A stretch of DNA of 64,000 nt from Thauera sp. JM12B12 (GCF_039614725.1 NZ_CP154859.1:2790001-2854000), one strand, 5' to 3'. Shown: positions 32,268 through 41,840, counted from the stretch's first letter. Program-made: numbers and translations. The notes: a model not told the origin generated them from the letters alone.

Positions 32268-33344
32268 TCAGCGCCGCTCGACCCAGCGCATCAACCCGAA
32301 GGCGGCCGCAAGGAAGATCAGGCTCGGCGTGAGCGCGGCCATGACCGGCGGCCAGGCGTTGATCATGCCGAGGTTGGAGAACAGGCCGTTGAGCAGATGG
32401 AAGGCGACGCCCAGCATTACCCCCATGAAGATGCGCGCGCTCGCGCCGCCCATGCGATCGTGGATGAAGCCGAAGGGCATGGCCAGCGCCATCATGACGA
32501 GCGCGGCGAAGGGGTAGATCACCTTCTTCCACAGCGCGATCTCGAAACGGTCGGCGTTCTGGTTGTTCTCGCGCAAGTGGTTGATGTATGTCCACAGCTT
32601 GGCGAACGGCATGTGCTCGGGCGACACCATCAGCACGCCAAGCACTTCCGGGGTCAGCTCGGAGCGCCAGCGAATCTCCTTCAGGCGCTCGATCTCGGTG
32701 CGGTCGGCGCGGAAGTTCGTGCGCGTCACGTCGAGCAGCTTCCATTCGCCCTCGCCATCGAAGACGCCGCGCTTGGCCTCGCTGATCGACACCAGCGCGT
32801 AGTTCTCGTCGAAGGCATACATGCGCGCATTGCGCATCGTACGGTCGGGCATCAGCGTGCGCACGTTGAGCACCAGCCTGCCGTCCTTGACCCAGAGCCC
32901 CGAGCGCAGCTGCTGCGACACCGTGGCCTTGGTCGCAGTGAGCTTCCATTCCTCCGCAGCCGTCTCCGCCGGCGGCGCGACGTACTCTCCGATCACGAAG
33001 ATCAACGCCACGAACACCCCGCCGATGAGCCCGAGCGTGCGCATCAGGGCGGCATTGGACAGGCCCGAGGCCCGCATCACCGTGATCTCCGAATTCTTTG
33101 CCAGCGTCGCCAGCGCATACAGGGTGCCGATCAGCACCGCGACCGGCATCAGCTCATAGACCCGCGCCGGCAGCGTGAGGGCGACATACACCACGGCCTG
33201 GTAGAGCGTGTATCCGCCCTTGCCGATGTCCTCGAGCTCGTTGATGAAATCGAAGAACGCGAACAGGCCGAGGAATGCCACCAGCACGAGCGCAGTGGCA
33301 CCGAAGATCTCGCGCGCGAGATAGCGCAGCAACACGGGGCTCAT
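32268..33344 (-). CDS. lptG: LPS export ABC transporter permease LptG
   Basis: 358 residues. LptG pairs with LptF and LptB2 to extract LPS from the inner membrane toward the Lpt bridge. Six membrane helices flank a periplasmic beta-jellyroll (~100-265). VLLRYLAREIFGATALVLVA at the start, LALPFGFIHDRMG-like LAMPFGFIHDRMG and the LFSNLGMINAWPP end are LptG signatures. Its start overlaps the lptF stop by four bases. The terminal ATPase genes are not in the window. Confidence 0.93.
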   Translation of the reverse strand: MSPVLLRYLAREIFGATALVLVAFLGLFAFFDFINELEDIGKGGYTLYQAVVYVALTLPARVYELMPVAVLIGTLYALATLAKNSEITVMRASGLSNAALMRTLGLIGGVFVALIFVIGEYVAPPAETAAEEWKLTATKATVSQQLRSGLWVKDGRLVLNVRTLMPDRTMRNARMYAFDENYALVSISEAKRGVFDGEGEWKLLDVTRTNFRADRTEIERLKEIRWRSELTPEVLGVLMVSPEHMPFAKLWTYINHLRENNQNADRFEIALWKKVIYPFAALVMMALAMPFGFIHDRMGGASARIFMGVMLGVAFHLLNGLFSNLGMINAWPPVMAALTPSLIFLAAAFGLMRWVERR

Positions 33345-34423
33345 GCTCGCCTCCGCCAGAACGGCGAAACCGCCAGGCGCTTGTGAAACATCAGGCCGAG
33401 CGCAGCGAGCACCACGAGATGCGGCAGGACCAGGCCGAGCGCAAAACCGAGCTTGCCCTGCGCGACCCAGGACTGGAACACGGAGATCGCGTTGCTGTAG
33501 AGCAGGTACACCAGCAGCGCCACCAGCATGTTGTTGGCCCGCCCGGCGCGCGGATTCACGAACGACAGCGGGATCGCCATCAACGCGAGCAGCAGCGCGA
33601 CCAGCGGCGCACCGGCGCGACCGACGAGTTCGCCGAGGCTGCGCTTGTCGGGGTTGGCGAGCAGGACGGCGGTCGGCAAGGCGCGGACGCGCGCTTGCTG
33701 GGTCAGCACCTGCTTCTGCTCGACCAGCACCTCGTAGCGCTCGAACTCCATCACGCGGTACTCGGGCGTGCCCGGCTTGCCGTCGTAGCGACGCCCCTTC
33801 TCCAGCACGACGTAGCGACGGCCCTCGTCGTCGCTGCGCAGGAAGCCCTCGGACGAGACGATGACCACCAGTTCGCCCGCGCGCGTCTGTTCGCTGACGA
33901 ACACGTTGCGCACGCGACCGTCCTCGCCGGCGCCGATCTCCACGAAGAACACCCGCTGCGCGCCGGACGACTCGCGAAACACGCCGGGCGCCACGCGGTG
34001 GGTATCATCGCGGCTGTCGAGGCGCTCGCGATACTCCGCGCTCTTGAGCTGCGCCCAGGGCGACAGATAGAGCGATCCGGCGCCGATCACCACCACCATC
34101 GGCACCGCGAACAGCAGCACCGGCGTGATCCACGCGGTGAGCGGCACGCCCGAGGCGAACCACACCACCATCTCCGAGTCGCGGTAGCTGCGCGACAGCG
34201 ACACCAGGACGGCGATGAACAGGGTGAGCGTGAGCACCGTCGGCAGCTGCGCGAGCGCGCCGAAACCGATCAGCGCGGCGACCGCCTCGGCCGGGACGCG
34301 ACCGCCCGCCGCCTGGCCAAGCAGGCGGATCAGCACGGTGGAGATCAGGATCGCGAACAGCGCGATGAAGACCGCCGCCGCCGTCTGCGCGAATTCCCTT
34401 TGCAGCGCACGCCGGAAGATCAT
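33341..34423 (-). CDS. lptF: LPS export ABC transporter permease LptF
   Basis: 360 residues. The start MIFRRALQREFAQTAAAVF and the early motif VLIRLLGQAAGGRVPAEAV are typical of LptF. A periplasmic domain (~110-255) lies between two three-helix bundles. AVPLSFVNPRAGR-like AIPLSFVNPRAGRANNML near residue 290 is conserved. It is upstream of lptG and divergent from pepA, the standard betaproteobacterial arrangement. Confidence 0.93.
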   Translation of the reverse strand: MIFRRALQREFAQTAAAVFIALFAILISTVLIRLLGQAAGGRVPAEAVAALIGFGALAQLPTVLTLTLFIAVLVSLSRSYRDSEMVVWFASGVPLTAWITPVLLFAVPMVVVIGAGSLYLSPWAQLKSAEYRERLDSRDDTHRVAPGVFRESSGAQRVFFVEIGAGEDGRVRNVFVSEQTRAGELVVIVSSEGFLRSDDEGRRYVVLEKGRRYDGKPGTPEYRVMEFERYEVLVEQKQVLTQQARVRALPTAVLLANPDKRSLGELVGRAGAPLVALLLALMAIPLSFVNPRAGRANNMLVALLVYLLYSNAISVFQSWVAQGKLGFALGLVLPHLVVLAALGLMFHKRLAVSPFWRRRA

Positions 34424-34503
34424 CGGTCGAATCGGGGAAAACCAGGAAAAACGGGAGGAGCCGTCCCTGGCATGTGCGCAGGCGCGGCCGGGAGGAGGCG
34501 TTT

Positions 34504-34533
34504 TTGACGCCCCGGTTGCGAACGGTCCATAAT
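34504..34533 (+). promoter_or_regulatory. candidate sigma-70 promoter of pepA
   Basis: TTGACG (34504-34509), 18 bases, CATAAT (34528-34533), in the divergent lptF/pepA gap, about 40 bases before the pepA ATG. Confidence 0.5.
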
Positions 34534-34575
34534 CTTCGACGGTCCGAACAGAGCGTCTTTACAAGGAAAAAGCGG

Positions 34576-36081
34576 ATGGAATTTACCATAAAGACTGGCA
34601 GCCCGGCGAAGCTGAAGACCGGCACCCTGGTGCTCGGCGTGTTCGCCGGCGGCAAGCTTCCTGCGCTCAGCGTCGCGGTCGACGGCGCAGCCGAAGGGCG
34701 TATCGCCGCCATCGTCAAGCGTGGCGACCTGGAAGACAAGGCAGGCGCGACCCTCGCGCTGCCCGACCTGCCGGGCACCCATGCCGAGCGCGTGCTGCTG
34801 GTCAGCCTGGGCAAGGAAGACGAGTACGGCGACAAGGCCTATCGCGACGCGCTCGCGGCCGCGGCCAAGGCGCTCGCCAACGGTCCTGCACGCGACGCCA
34901 TCGTCGCCCTGGCCGATACCGACCTGGCTGCGCGCGGCCTGCCCTGGCGACTGCAGCAGGCGGCCCGCATCCTTGCCGACGGCGCCTATCGCTTCGACGC
35001 CCTCAAGTCGGACAAGGACCGAAAGGACAAGAAGCATCGCGGCGCGAAGAAGCTCGTGCTGCTGGTGAGCAGCGAGCTCACCGCCGAACTCGACACCGCC
35101 GTGCGGCAGGGCCACGCGATCGCCACCGGCATGGCGCTCGCCAAGGATCTCGGCAACCTGCCGGGCAACATCTGCACGCCGACACATCTGGCCGAGACCG
35201 CCGAGACGCTCGGCAAGCAGTACAAGTTCGACGTCGAGGTTCTCGAGCGCGACGACATGGAAAAGCTCGGCATGGGCTCCTTCCTGTCGGTGGCGCGCGG
35301 CTCGCACCAGCCGCCCAAGTTCATCGTCATGCACTACAAGGGTGGCAAGGCGAAGGCGAAGCCGGTCGTGCTCGTCGGCAAGGGCATCACCTTCGACACC
35401 GGCGGCATCTCGCTCAAGCCGGCGGCCGAGATGGACGAGATGAAGTACGACATGTGCGGCGCCGCGAGCGTGCTCGGCACCTTCAAGGCTGTGGCGCAGA
35501 TGGGGCTGCCGATCAATCTCGTCGGACTGATTCCCACCACCGAGAACATGCCCGGCGGCGGCGCCACCAAGCCCGGCGACGTCGTCACCTCGATGTCGGG
35601 CCAGACCATCGAGGTGCTCAACACCGACGCCGAAGGCCGCCTGATCCTGTGCGACGCGCTCACCTACGCCGAGCGCTTCAAGCCCGAATGCGTGATCGAC
35701 ATCGCCACCCTCACCGGTGCCTGCGTGGTCGCCCTGGGCAAGATCCCGAGCGGGCTGCTCGCCAACGACGACGAACTCGCCGCCGAGATCCTCGGCCGCG
35801 GCACCGAATCCGGCGACCGCGCGTGGCAGCTGCCGCTTTGGGACGAGTACCAGGAACTGCTCAAGAGCAATTTCGCCGACATGGGCAACATCGGTGGCCG
35901 CTACGCCGGCACCATCACCGCGGCCTGCTTCCTGGCGCGCTTCACCAAGGCCTACAAGTGGGCGCATCTGGACATCGCCGGCACCGCCTGGGTGTCGGGC
36001 GACGCCAAGGGCGCGACCGGCCGGCCGGTACCGCTGCTGTCGTCCTTCCTGATCGGACGCGCACTCGGCGCTGCGGCCTGA
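34576..36081 (+). CDS. pepA: leucyl aminopeptidase (M17 cytosol aminopeptidase)
   Basis: 501 residues from the ATG at 34576 (AAGGAAAAAGCGG upstream). This two-zinc exopeptidase also acts as a DNA-binding protein in some bacteria. The M17 signature NTDAEGRL is present, as are VLVGKGITFDTGGISLKPAAEMDEMKYDM (metal Asp/Lys), GLIPTTENMPGG, and the C-terminal KWAHLDIAGTAW. Length is typical. It is followed 25 bases later by holC, a conserved pair. Confidence 0.96.
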   Translation: MEFTIKTGSPAKLKTGTLVLGVFAGGKLPALSVAVDGAAEGRIAAIVKRGDLEDKAGATLALPDLPGTHAERVLLVSLGKEDEYGDKAYRDALAAAAKALANGPARDAIVALADTDLAARGLPWRLQQAARILADGAYRFDALKSDKDRKDKKHRGAKKLVLLVSSELTAELDTAVRQGHAIATGMALAKDLGNLPGNICTPTHLAETAETLGKQYKFDVEVLERDDMEKLGMGSFLSVARGSHQPPKFIVMHYKGGKAKAKPVVLVGKGITFDTGGISLKPAAEMDEMKYDMCGAASVLGTFKAVAQMGLPINLVGLIPTTENMPGGGATKPGDVVTSMSGQTIEVLNTDAEGRLILCDALTYAERFKPECVIDIATLTGACVVALGKIPSGLLANDDELAAEILGRGTESGDRAWQLPLWDEYQELLKSNFADMGNIGGRYAGTITAACFLARFTKAYKWAHLDIAGTAWVSGDAKGATGRPVPLLSSFLIGRALGAAA

Positions 36082-36106
36082 AGCACGGCGAGCCGCGAAA
36101 CGCGTG

Positions 36107-36547
36107 ATGGCGCCCCGCGTGCAGTTCTATCACAACACGCCCGACCGGCTCGCGCTCGTCCGCGAGCTGGTCGCCGGCGCCTGGCAGCGCGGGCGCAAGC
36201 TCGCGATCCGCTGCGCCGACACGGCGCAGCTCAAGCGGCTAGACCAGTCTTTATGGACGGCCGAGCCGCTGAGTTTCATCCCGCACGTGGCGATCGATTC
36301 GCCTCTGGCCACCGAGACGCCGGTCATCCTCGCCGCGCCCGGCGAGGACTCGCGGTGGCCGCATACCGACCTCCTCTTCAACCTTGCGGACGGGCTTCCT
36401 CCCGGCCACGAGCATTTCCGCATGCTGATCGAGATCGTCGGCAAGGACGAGGCCGAGAAGCACGCCGCCCGCCAGCGCTGGGCAAGCTACCGCCAGCACG
36501 GCTACGAACTCAAGGCCTTCGACGCCGAGCTGAGGGTGGCGCTATGA
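36107..36547 (+). CDS. holC: DNA polymerase III chi subunit
   Basis: 146 residues. Chi links the clamp loader to single-strand-binding protein. Visible are VQFYHNTPDRLALVRELVAGAWQRG, FIPHVAIDSPLATETPVIL (the typical FIPH-like region) and WASYRQHGYELKAFD. The ATG at 36107 is used; the GTG codon immediately before it is an alternative. It sits between pepA and a poorly characterised gene in a tight unit. Confidence 0.92.
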   Translation: MAPRVQFYHNTPDRLALVRELVAGAWQRGRKLAIRCADTAQLKRLDQSLWTAEPLSFIPHVAIDSPLATETPVILAAPGEDSRWPHTDLLFNLADGLPPGHEHFRMLIEIVGKDEAEKHAARQRWASYRQHGYELKAFDAELRVAL

Positions 36548-36557
36548 GGACGCCACG

Positions 36558-37160
36558 ATGAAGGAATGGCCCGAGCTGCCTCGAGATCGCGAGCTCGAGC
36601 GCGCCGACGACCTTCTCGACCAGGCCGATGCGCTGCTGCGTCGCCACCACGCGCGCAACGAAGCCAAGACCGACGCAGCGGACGCCTGGGCGCCCGCCGC
36701 GGGGCTCGACGACGACGACCTGCCCATCCTCACCGAGGTCGTCGACGACTTCGCGTTCCCGTCCGGAACGGCCCCGGGCCCACGCGCCCCTGGCGATGCA
36801 TACGCCCACGGCCCGTCCTATGCAGGGGGCCCGTTCGAGGGATTCGACGCGGCTACCCCGCACGCGCCATCCGCTCCCGCCCGGACAACGCCGCCCGCAT
36901 CGGAGGCGATATCGTCACGTCTCGCCGAACGCTTGATCGAACTCGACACCGAGATCGCCCGCGAGATCGGCAACTGGGTCGCTGCAGAAATGCCGCAGAT
37001 CCTCGCGCGCGAGCTCGACCAGCTCGCCAGCCGCGTGCAGGCGGAACTCCAGGCCCACCTGCGCGCCACCTTGCTGCCCGAGCTGTCCGCCCGCGTTGGA
37101 AAGCTTCTCGACCAGACGGCCGATCCGGCATCGACACCCAACCGTCCGCCCCTCCCCTGA
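36558..37160 (+). CDS. conserved protein of unknown function in the pepA-holC unit
   Basis: 200 residues, ten bases after holC. The first ~70 residues are charged and helical, with many Asp/Glu (LLDQADALLRRHHARNEAKT, DDDDLPILTEVVDDF). Residues ~70-115 are a Pro/Ala/Gly-rich linker. The last ~85 form a predicted amphipathic coiled region (LAERLIELDTEIAREIGNWVA, LASRVQAELQAHLRATLLPEL). No catalytic motif and no signal peptide are seen. Its position suggests a role near DNA replication, but that is only context. Confidence 0.7.
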   Translation: MKEWPELPRDRELERADDLLDQADALLRRHHARNEAKTDAADAWAPAAGLDDDDLPILTEVVDDFAFPSGTAPGPRAPGDAYAHGPSYAGGPFEGFDAATPHAPSAPARTTPPASEAISSRLAERLIELDTEIAREIGNWVAAEMPQILARELDQLASRVQAELQAHLRATLLPELSARVGKLLDQTADPASTPNRPPLP

Positions 37161-37169
37161 GACCGCGCG

Positions 37170-38702
37170 CTACTTCCCGTACATCAGGCCCGGCAGCCAG
37201 GTTGCGATCGCCGGGAACACCACCACGAGCACCAGCGCGAGGACCTGGATCGCCAGGAATACCAGCGATGAGCGGAATATTGTCGCCATGCTGATCGACG
37301 CCGGCGCCACCCCGCGGATGTAGAACAGCGCGTAGCCGAAGGGCGGGCTGAGGAAACTCATCTGCATGTTCACCAGGTACAGCACGCCGAACCAAACCAG
37401 CACCTGGTCCGAGCTCGGCCCGGGCAGGCCGAACAGCCCGTCGAAAGTGAGCTGCTTGATGATCGGCACGAAGATCGGCACGGCGAGCAGCAGAATCCCC
37501 ACCCAGTCGAGGAACATGCCCAGGATCACCAGCAGCACCATCATCAGCAGCAGGATGCCGTAGGGCGACAGTCCGGTGCCGAGCAGGGTCTCGGTGATGA
37601 AGGTCTGGCCACCCTTGAGGATGTAGAGACCGACGAAGATCGACGCGCCGAAGATGATCCACAGCACCATTGCGGTGGCCTTGACGGTCGACAGACTGGC
37701 ACCGAACAGCCCCGCCAGCGTAAGCCGCCGATGCAGCAGCGCCACGATCATGGCGCCAAAGGAGCCCAGGCCCGCAGCCTCGACCGGCGTGGCAATACCG
37801 GTGAACAGCAAGCCGAGGACGACGACGACGAGCGCGATCGGCGCGATCAGGCCCCGCAGCAGCTTGAGCTTGGCGGCCAGGTCGATGCGCTCGGCCACCG
37901 GCACCGCCGGACCCACCTTGGGATTGGCGTAGGCGCGCAGCAGGACGTAGGCGATGTACAGGCCCGACAGCATCAGTCCGGGCAACACGCTGCCGGCGTA
38001 GAGCTCGCCCACCGACTGCTGTGCCACCACCGCATACAGGATGGCGAGGATGGAAGGGGGAATCAGTACCCCGAGCGCACCGCCCGCCATGATCGAGCCG
38101 AGCGCGATCTGCTCGTCGTAGCGCCGCTTGAGCATCGCCGGGAGCGCGATGATGCCCATGGTGACGATCGCCGCGCCGACGACGCCGACCATCGCGGCAA
38201 GGATGGTCGACGCGACGATCGTCGCCACCGCCAGCCCGCCGCGCAGGCCGCCCATCCACTGGTACACGGCGTCGAACATCTCCTCGATCAGGCCTGCGCG
38301 CTCGAGCATGGTCGCCATGAAGATGAACAGCGGAATCGCTGCCAGGTCGGGGTTCGTCATCATCGGGAAAATGCGGCTCGGCACCATGTTGAGCATGGCC
38401 GAGTCACCCACCAGATACAGGAACACCACGCCCAGGCCGCCAGCCACGAAGGCCAGCGGCAGGCCCGCCATGAGCAGCACGAACAGCGACCCGAACATGA
38501 TCCAGGTGAGCGGCCCCATCTCCACCGCGCCGAGCACGCCTTGCAGCCGGAACAGGAAGTAGTCCTCGCCCCAGGGGTCGTAGAAGGCGATGTTGATCGC
38601 CTCCACCGCCATCACCAGGGCAAGCAGCTGCGCGGCCCCATATACGGCGTAACGATAGGCGGGGCTGCTGCCCTTCGCCGGTTGCGCTAGGGTTCCGTGC
38701 AT
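37170..38702 (-). CDS. dctM: TRAP transporter large permease (DctM)
   Basis: 510 residues with 12 or more membrane segments. DctM is the substrate-translocating subunit of Na+-coupled TRAP uptake systems. Typical stretches are GLPLAFVAGGLGVVFLYLVG, GVVGAAIVTMGIIALPAMLKRRYDE, GSIMAGGALGVLIPPSILAI and the C-terminal LNMQMSFLSPPFGYALFYIRGVAP-like motif. It begins one base after the small permease gene ends, and the substrate-binding gene lies upstream, giving the order dctP-dctQ-dctM. Confidence 0.93.
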   Translation of the reverse strand: MHGTLAQPAKGSSPAYRYAVYGAAQLLALVMAVEAINIAFYDPWGEDYFLFRLQGVLGAVEMGPLTWIMFGSLFVLLMAGLPLAFVAGGLGVVFLYLVGDSAMLNMVPSRIFPMMTNPDLAAIPLFIFMATMLERAGLIEEMFDAVYQWMGGLRGGLAVATIVASTILAAMVGVVGAAIVTMGIIALPAMLKRRYDEQIALGSIMAGGALGVLIPPSILAILYAVVAQQSVGELYAGSVLPGLMLSGLYIAYVLLRAYANPKVGPAVPVAERIDLAAKLKLLRGLIAPIALVVVVLGLLFTGIATPVEAAGLGSFGAMIVALLHRRLTLAGLFGASLSTVKATAMVLWIIFGASIFVGLYILKGGQTFITETLLGTGLSPYGILLLMMVLLVILGMFLDWVGILLLAVPIFVPIIKQLTFDGLFGLPGPSSDQVLVWFGVLYLVNMQMSFLSPPFGYALFYIRGVAPASISMATIFRSSLVFLAIQVLALVLVVVFPAIATWLPGLMYGK

Positions 38703-38703
38703 C

Positions 38704-39345
38704 TCAGCGGTGCTCCTGACAGGCCAGCTCGAAGCGGCGGATGTCCTTGATCAACTGCGAGACTCCGGCGAGCAGGATGAGCACCGCGCCCAGCAGCAGC
38801 GTCGCCTTGACCGGCCAGTACTGGACCTGCCAGGTCTCCAGCGAGCGCTCGCCCATGCCGTAGCTGTCGCTGAAGAAGCGCCAACCGGTGGAGATCATCA
38901 CCAGCACGAAGGCGAAGAAGAACACCGAGGTGATGACGTCGACCGCGCCGCGCGCGCGCTTCGAGAGCTTGGTGTAGATCACGTCCACGCGAACATGGGC
39001 GCCATGCAGCAGGCCGTAGGCGCCGGCGATCACGTACTGCATGCCGAACAGCAGGTAGCTGCTCTCATGGACCCAGATCGTGGGCTGGTTGAACGCATAG
39101 CGCATCACCACCTCGTAGGTGTAGGCCAGCACCGCGTTGACGCTCCACAGCGCCACGAACATGCCGCTGCGGTCGCTCAGCCAGTCGACCGCACGCTCGA
39201 ACGCAGTGGCGTCCGCCTCGTGCTTGACCTTCGGCAGCACGCCCTTCGCACGCGCAGCCGCAATCAACAGCAACGGCATCACCGCCAGCCAGCCCCAGTA
39301 AGCCCAGTGGGGCATGACGAAACCGAAACCCTTGAGTTCTTCCAT
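38704..39345 (-). CDS. dctQ: TRAP transporter small permease (DctQ)
   Basis: 213 residues from the ATG at 39345 (MEELKGFGFV), preceded by GGGAGAGG; an in-frame ATG at 39396 has no such site. Four membrane helices carry the DctQ pattern ALWSVNAVLAYTYEVVMRYAFNQPTIWVHESSYLLFG near the centre. It pairs with DctM in the inner membrane. Confidence 0.9.
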   Translation of the reverse strand: MEELKGFGFVMPHWAYWGWLAVMPLLLIAAARAKGVLPKVKHEADATAFERAVDWLSDRSGMFVALWSVNAVLAYTYEVVMRYAFNQPTIWVHESSYLLFGMQYVIAGAYGLLHGAHVRVDVIYTKLSKRARGAVDVITSVFFFAFVLVMISTGWRFFSDSYGMGERSLETWQVQYWPVKATLLLGAVLILLAGVSQLIKDIRRFELACQEHR

Positions 39346-39419
39346 CCTCTCCCGCTCCGCAGATCGAGCGGGTCGGTCGATGCCGACCCGCCCCATGCTT
39401 CACCGCGTCAGACCGCGCC

Positions 39420-40514
39420 TCAGATGGAATGCCCCTTGAGATCCTCGTCGGTGACGTAGCCGAGCAGATCGTTCTTCATGTACTCGAGCTGCAGCTTGAA
39501 CACGCGTGCGGCATCGGCGTCCTTCTTCGCCCAGTTGAACCAGATCGGAATCGCCGCCTTGCGGAACTTGGCGATGTCGTCAGGCCCCATGCGCGAGACC
39601 TCGCAGCCGGCCTCGCGGAACTTGGTCATCGCCGCCATGTTCGCCTTCTGGATCTCGACGAAATGCCGCACCGAGTACGTCCTGACCTGATCCTCGACGA
39701 ACTGCTGCATCTTCGGGCTGAGGCGCCGCCAGGCGCCCATGTTGATGGTGAGATCCATCACATCCACCGGCTGGTACACGCTCATGGTCCCCGGCGGCCC
39801 GAACAGGATGTACTTGGTCACCTGATGGAAACCGAGATCGTAGTTCACCGCAGGCCCCACGTAGTCGGCGGCGTCGATCGTGCCCTTCTCCAGCGCCGGG
39901 AAGATGTCCGAACCGGGCAACGCCACCGTCGAGCAGCCGAAGGCCTGGAAGACCTCCGCGACCATGCCCCCGGGCAGGCGGATCTTCTTGCCCTTGAGGT
40001 CATCGACCGAGCGGATCGGCACCTTGGAGTGGATGATGTTGGCGTCGTGGTGGATGGGACCGACGAAGTACAGGCCCTGCTTGGCGTAGATCTCGCGCGC
40101 CATCTCGAGCATGCCGAGGCCGTAGTACATCGTGTCCCATTGGGCGGGCTGGTCCGGACCCATCGGATACGAGGACAGGAACACGGTGGCCGGGATCTTG
40201 CCCGCCCAGTACAGGGTGAAGGGGTTCATGCCCTGCAGCACGCCGCTGCGCACCGCGTCGAACAGCGAGTTGTTGTCGGCCGCGACGGCTTTCGCCGGGA
40301 AGGGCTGGATGGTCAGCTCGCCCCCCGATTTCTCCTTGAAGCCGTTGCACCACGCCTCGAACAGCCGGTAGCCGGTGGTGCCCGCATCCCACACCGACTG
40401 GACCTTCCAGGTCGTTCCGGCCTGTGCCTGGGCGTTACCGATGAAGGGTGCGCTCACCAGCGCGCCGGCGGCGGTGGTCTTGAGCAGGTCGCGTCGCGTG
40501 AATGTCTTGCTCAT
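39420..40514 (-). CDS. dctP: TRAP transporter substrate-binding protein (DctP/TakP type)
   Basis: 364 residues. The N-terminus has TRRDLLK followed by a hydrophobic stretch and an AQA-type cleavage site near 30, which fits a twin-arginine signal. The mature protein is a DctP fold: LRLP-like KIRLPGGMVAEVFQAFG, LPGSDIFPALEKGTIDAADYVGP (hinge/Arg region) and W residues near the ligand. Similarity is to binders of 2-oxo or aromatic carboxylates, but the ligand cannot be read from sequence. It is the first gene of the unit, divergent from the LysR gene. Confidence 0.9.
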   Translation of the reverse strand: MSKTFTRRDLLKTTAAGALVSAPFIGNAQAQAGTTWKVQSVWDAGTTGYRLFEAWCNGFKEKSGGELTIQPFPAKAVAADNNSLFDAVRSGVLQGMNPFTLYWAGKIPATVFLSSYPMGPDQPAQWDTMYYGLGMLEMAREIYAKQGLYFVGPIHHDANIIHSKVPIRSVDDLKGKKIRLPGGMVAEVFQAFGCSTVALPGSDIFPALEKGTIDAADYVGPAVNYDLGFHQVTKYILFGPPGTMSVYQPVDVMDLTINMGAWRRLSPKMQQFVEDQVRTYSVRHFVEIQKANMAAMTKFREAGCEVSRMGPDDIAKFRKAAIPIWFNWAKKDADAARVFKLQLEYMKNDLLGYVTDEDLKGHSI

Positions 40515-40824
40515 GGTGTCTCCTTCCCTTTCTCTGGTGGATGTCGCTCAGCCCCGACTTATTCCTGCAGCGCAGCAATCGCATGAAACGCCTTACACCG
40601 ACAAACTCACGCCCTTCCGCGGACGCAGCCTCGCCGACCCTCAGGGCGCAACGCAGTGCAGCGCTCGACAGCCTTGTATTCGGGAAAACCCGCACGGTTA
40701 GCCGGTGCGGACAAGCACTACTGCGGACGCATCTTGCCCCCATTCCAGGAGTGCGAGAACCCTACATAAGGAATATCGATTATTCTTTAGTGGAATTAAT
40801 AAACCACCTCTGAGCAGCCATGCC
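40515..40824. other. 310-base divergent regulatory gap, TRAP operon / LysR gene
   Basis: No gene is supported here. The part nearest dctP is GC-rich with one bulged hairpin (CCGCAC/GTGCGG, about 40690-40710). The part nearest the LysR gene (about 40762-40805) is strikingly AT-rich for this genome and carries an ATTC-N7-GAAT palindrome at 40782-40796 with the T-N11-A spacing of LysR operators. It is the likely shared control region. Confidence 0.55.
40782..40796. promoter_or_regulatory. candidate LysR-type operator
   Basis: ATTC-TTTAGTG-GAAT is a T-N11-A dyad within a longer near-palindrome (TTATTC ... GAATTAA), 30-45 bases before the LysR gene. LysR regulators commonly bind such sites beside their own gene. 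Confidence 0.4.
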
Positions 40825-41754
40825 ATGGACAAACTGACCGGACTGCAATTGTTCGTCCGCCTCGTGGAAAGCGGCAGCTTCTCGCGTACGGCGCACGACA
40901 TGAAGCTGTCCCAACCCACGGTGACCAAGCACATCGCTGCACTCGAAGCGCGCCTCGGCGTGCGTCTGCTCAACCGCAACACCCGTGGCATGCGGCTGAC
41001 GGAGGCCGGCGCGCTCTATTACGAGCGCTGCAAGATCATCGAGCGCGAGCTCGAAGCCGCCGATCGGCTGGTCACGAACCTGGGCGCGGACATCTCCGGC
41101 TCCCTGCGCGTGGCCTGCCCGGCAGGTCTCGGTCGCCACGTGATCCTGCCGCTGGCGCGGGCGTTCATCGCCCGCAATCCCGGGGTGCGCTTCGATCTGC
41201 AGCTCGACGACCACACCCTCAACCTGCTCGAGCACGGCATCGATGTCGCCGTGCGCATGGGGCGGCTGGCCGACTCTGCGCTGGGCAGCCGGCAGCTCGG
41301 ACTGAACCCCTGGGTCACGGTGGCGAGCGCGGACTATCTCGAGCGCCACGGCCTGCCCGCAGCACCCGAGGCACTCGCCACCCACGACTGCCTCGTGTAC
41401 AGCAGCGTCCCGGGCGATCAGCGCTGGCAGTTCCAGGGTGCCCAGGGCGCGCCGCTCACCGTCTCCGTGCGTGGCCCGCTGCGCACCAACGACATCGACT
41501 CGATCCTGGCGGCGACGCTGGCGGGGATGGGCATCGCCATCCTGCCCACATATCTGGCCCGCCCGGCAATCCTGCGCGAGGCGCTCGTGCCCCTGCTCCC
41601 CGAGTTCACCCTGCCTGCCCAGCCGATCCACGCGGTCTACCCCTCGCCACGGCTGGTGCCGACCAAGGTGCTGGCCTGGATCGAATTCATGCAGACGCAG
41701 TTCGCCGATGCGCATTGGCCAGCGCGCGACTGGGCCCATGCCGGGCCGTGCTGA
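40825..41754 (+). CDS. LysR family transcriptional regulator
   Basis: 309 residues from the ATG at 40825. The N-terminal winged helix (LQLFVRLVESGSFSRTAHDM, LSQPTVTKHIAALEARLGVR, LLNRNTRGMRLTEAGALYYE) covers residues 5-65. The effector domain follows (~90-300), of the group near residue SLRVACPAGLGRHVILPLAR that includes CrgA/DhcR-like regulators. Its position opposite the TRAP operon suggests it controls that transporter in response to the imported acid. The inducer is unknown. Confidence 0.92.
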   Translation: MDKLTGLQLFVRLVESGSFSRTAHDMKLSQPTVTKHIAALEARLGVRLLNRNTRGMRLTEAGALYYERCKIIERELEAADRLVTNLGADISGSLRVACPAGLGRHVILPLARAFIARNPGVRFDLQLDDHTLNLLEHGIDVAVRMGRLADSALGSRQLGLNPWVTVASADYLERHGLPAAPEALATHDCLVYSSVPGDQRWQFQGAQGAPLTVSVRGPLRTNDIDSILAATLAGMGIAILPTYLARPAILREALVPLLPEFTLPAQPIHAVYPSPRLVPTKVLAWIEFMQTQFADAHWPARDWAHAGPC

Positions 41755-41840
41755 CGCCTTGCGGTTCGGCCAGGCACGCGCACACGCCACTCGCGTGGCC
41801 ACTTGCACTGCGGCCAGGCGGGCCGGACGGGCGCATCCGC

